DNA from: Lacustribacter sp964460315 | GTDB lineage: Bacteria; Pseudomonadota; Gammaproteobacteria; Burkholderiales; Burkholderiaceae_A | Direction of reading: 5' to 3' | Length of the DNA stretch: 14,370 nucleotides | Assembly (NCBI GenBank): GCA_964460315.1 | Contig: CAYWPQ010000034.1 | Span: forward strand, 1-14,370 | Part shown: in pieces, positions 14,264-14,370 of the stretch | How positions within the stretch are numbered: position 1 is the first letter of the stretch | Layout of the letters: each line of letters starts with the position of its first letter | Notes under the pieces: model-generated | Told to the model about the DNA's origin: nothing | What the model saw: the letters and a program-made list of their open reading frames with translations, nothing else | The model's database searches: none | Made by a program: the position numbers and the translations under genes

Positions 14264-14370
14264 TTAAAGAGGTTTTCTGTACTGAAGAAACCCACTTTTT
14301 TCAGCAATACGGTCATACAACAGCATGGCGTCTGTGTTTGTCTCGTGCGTAAGCCACCAAACGCGAGAGG
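14264..14370 (-). CDS. GNAT N-acetyltransferase, C-terminal fragment (cut by window edge)
   Basis: The last 34 residues of a GNAT-family acetyltransferase, read by hand on the minus strand from the right edge to a TAA at 14264-14266. The sequence VWWLTHETNTDAMLLYDRIA followed by EKSGFLQYRKPL matches the end of the GNAT fold in one common bacterial subgroup: a strand, the Thr-His-Glu-Thr-Asn stretch, the helix that holds the conserved Tyr, and a last strand GFxxYRKxL. The family transfers an acetyl group from acetyl-CoA to an amine; the substrate cannot be told from the tail. The gene begins outside the window and nothing follows it on the same strand for 220 bases. Confidence 0.82.
   Translation of the reverse strand, partial: SRVWWLTHETNTDAMLLYDRIAEKSGFLQYRKPL

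Noticed and set aside
14271..14295. GGTTT...AAACC hairpin near the right edge
   Set aside because: It is within the coding region of the GNAT tail and is explained by its codons.

Overview
The window looks like chromosome of a Gram-negative proteobacterium. It has moderate to high GC, an outer-membrane beta-barrel protein ending in Phe, Sec signal peptides on exported proteins, and tightly packed short operons. The protein flavour (DUF3703, membrane LytTR regulator, glutathione/thioredoxin-era ars genes) suits a betaproteobacterium of the Burkholderiales. I cannot support a genus from the sequence alone. There are 17 protein-coding features, two cut by the window edges, and no rRNA, complete tRNA, CRISPR or transposase.

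Left part (1-3685). A minus-strand pair, pirin followed 6 bases later by an NhaP2-type cation/proton antiporter (cut by the left edge), diverges from a plus-strand PLP enzyme of the D-cysteine desulfhydrase / L-cysteate sulfo-lyase family. A small orphan protein with two membrane helices and a Cys-rich zinc-ribbon-like tail follows.

Arsenic block (3740-6912, minus strand). Order of transcription is arsC, arsR, acr3, then a photolyase/cryptochrome-like flavoprotein whose start lies inside the end of acr3. Arsenate is reduced by ArsC, arsenite is exported by Acr3, and ArsR carries a C-terminal Cys cluster for sensing As(III). A candidate operator (inverted repeat) lies upstream of arsC. The flavoprotein seems to have the FAD-binding helical domain first and the alpha/beta domain last, the reverse of classical photolyases.

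Middle (6947-10595). A DUF1330 protein has a clear promoter-like region with a near-perfect 18-bp palindrome. An outer-membrane barrel gene converges with a minus-strand three-gene set: an exported MBL-fold protein lacking the canonical HxH of its metal motif, an exported single-domain rhodanese, and a membrane-anchored LytTR transcription regulator. This set is the best candidate here for an undescribed system, perhaps envelope sulfur or redox handling.

Right part (10725-14370). A CaCA Ca2+/Na+ antiporter diverges from the MBL gene and converges on a minus-strand pair (PaaI-like hotdog thioesterase, then a YdjM-type membrane metal-dependent hydrolase). Next come a possible eroded DoxX-like fragment, a DUF3703 gene, a short tRNA-3'-end-like sequence, and the C-terminal tail of a GNAT acetyltransferase cut by the right edge.
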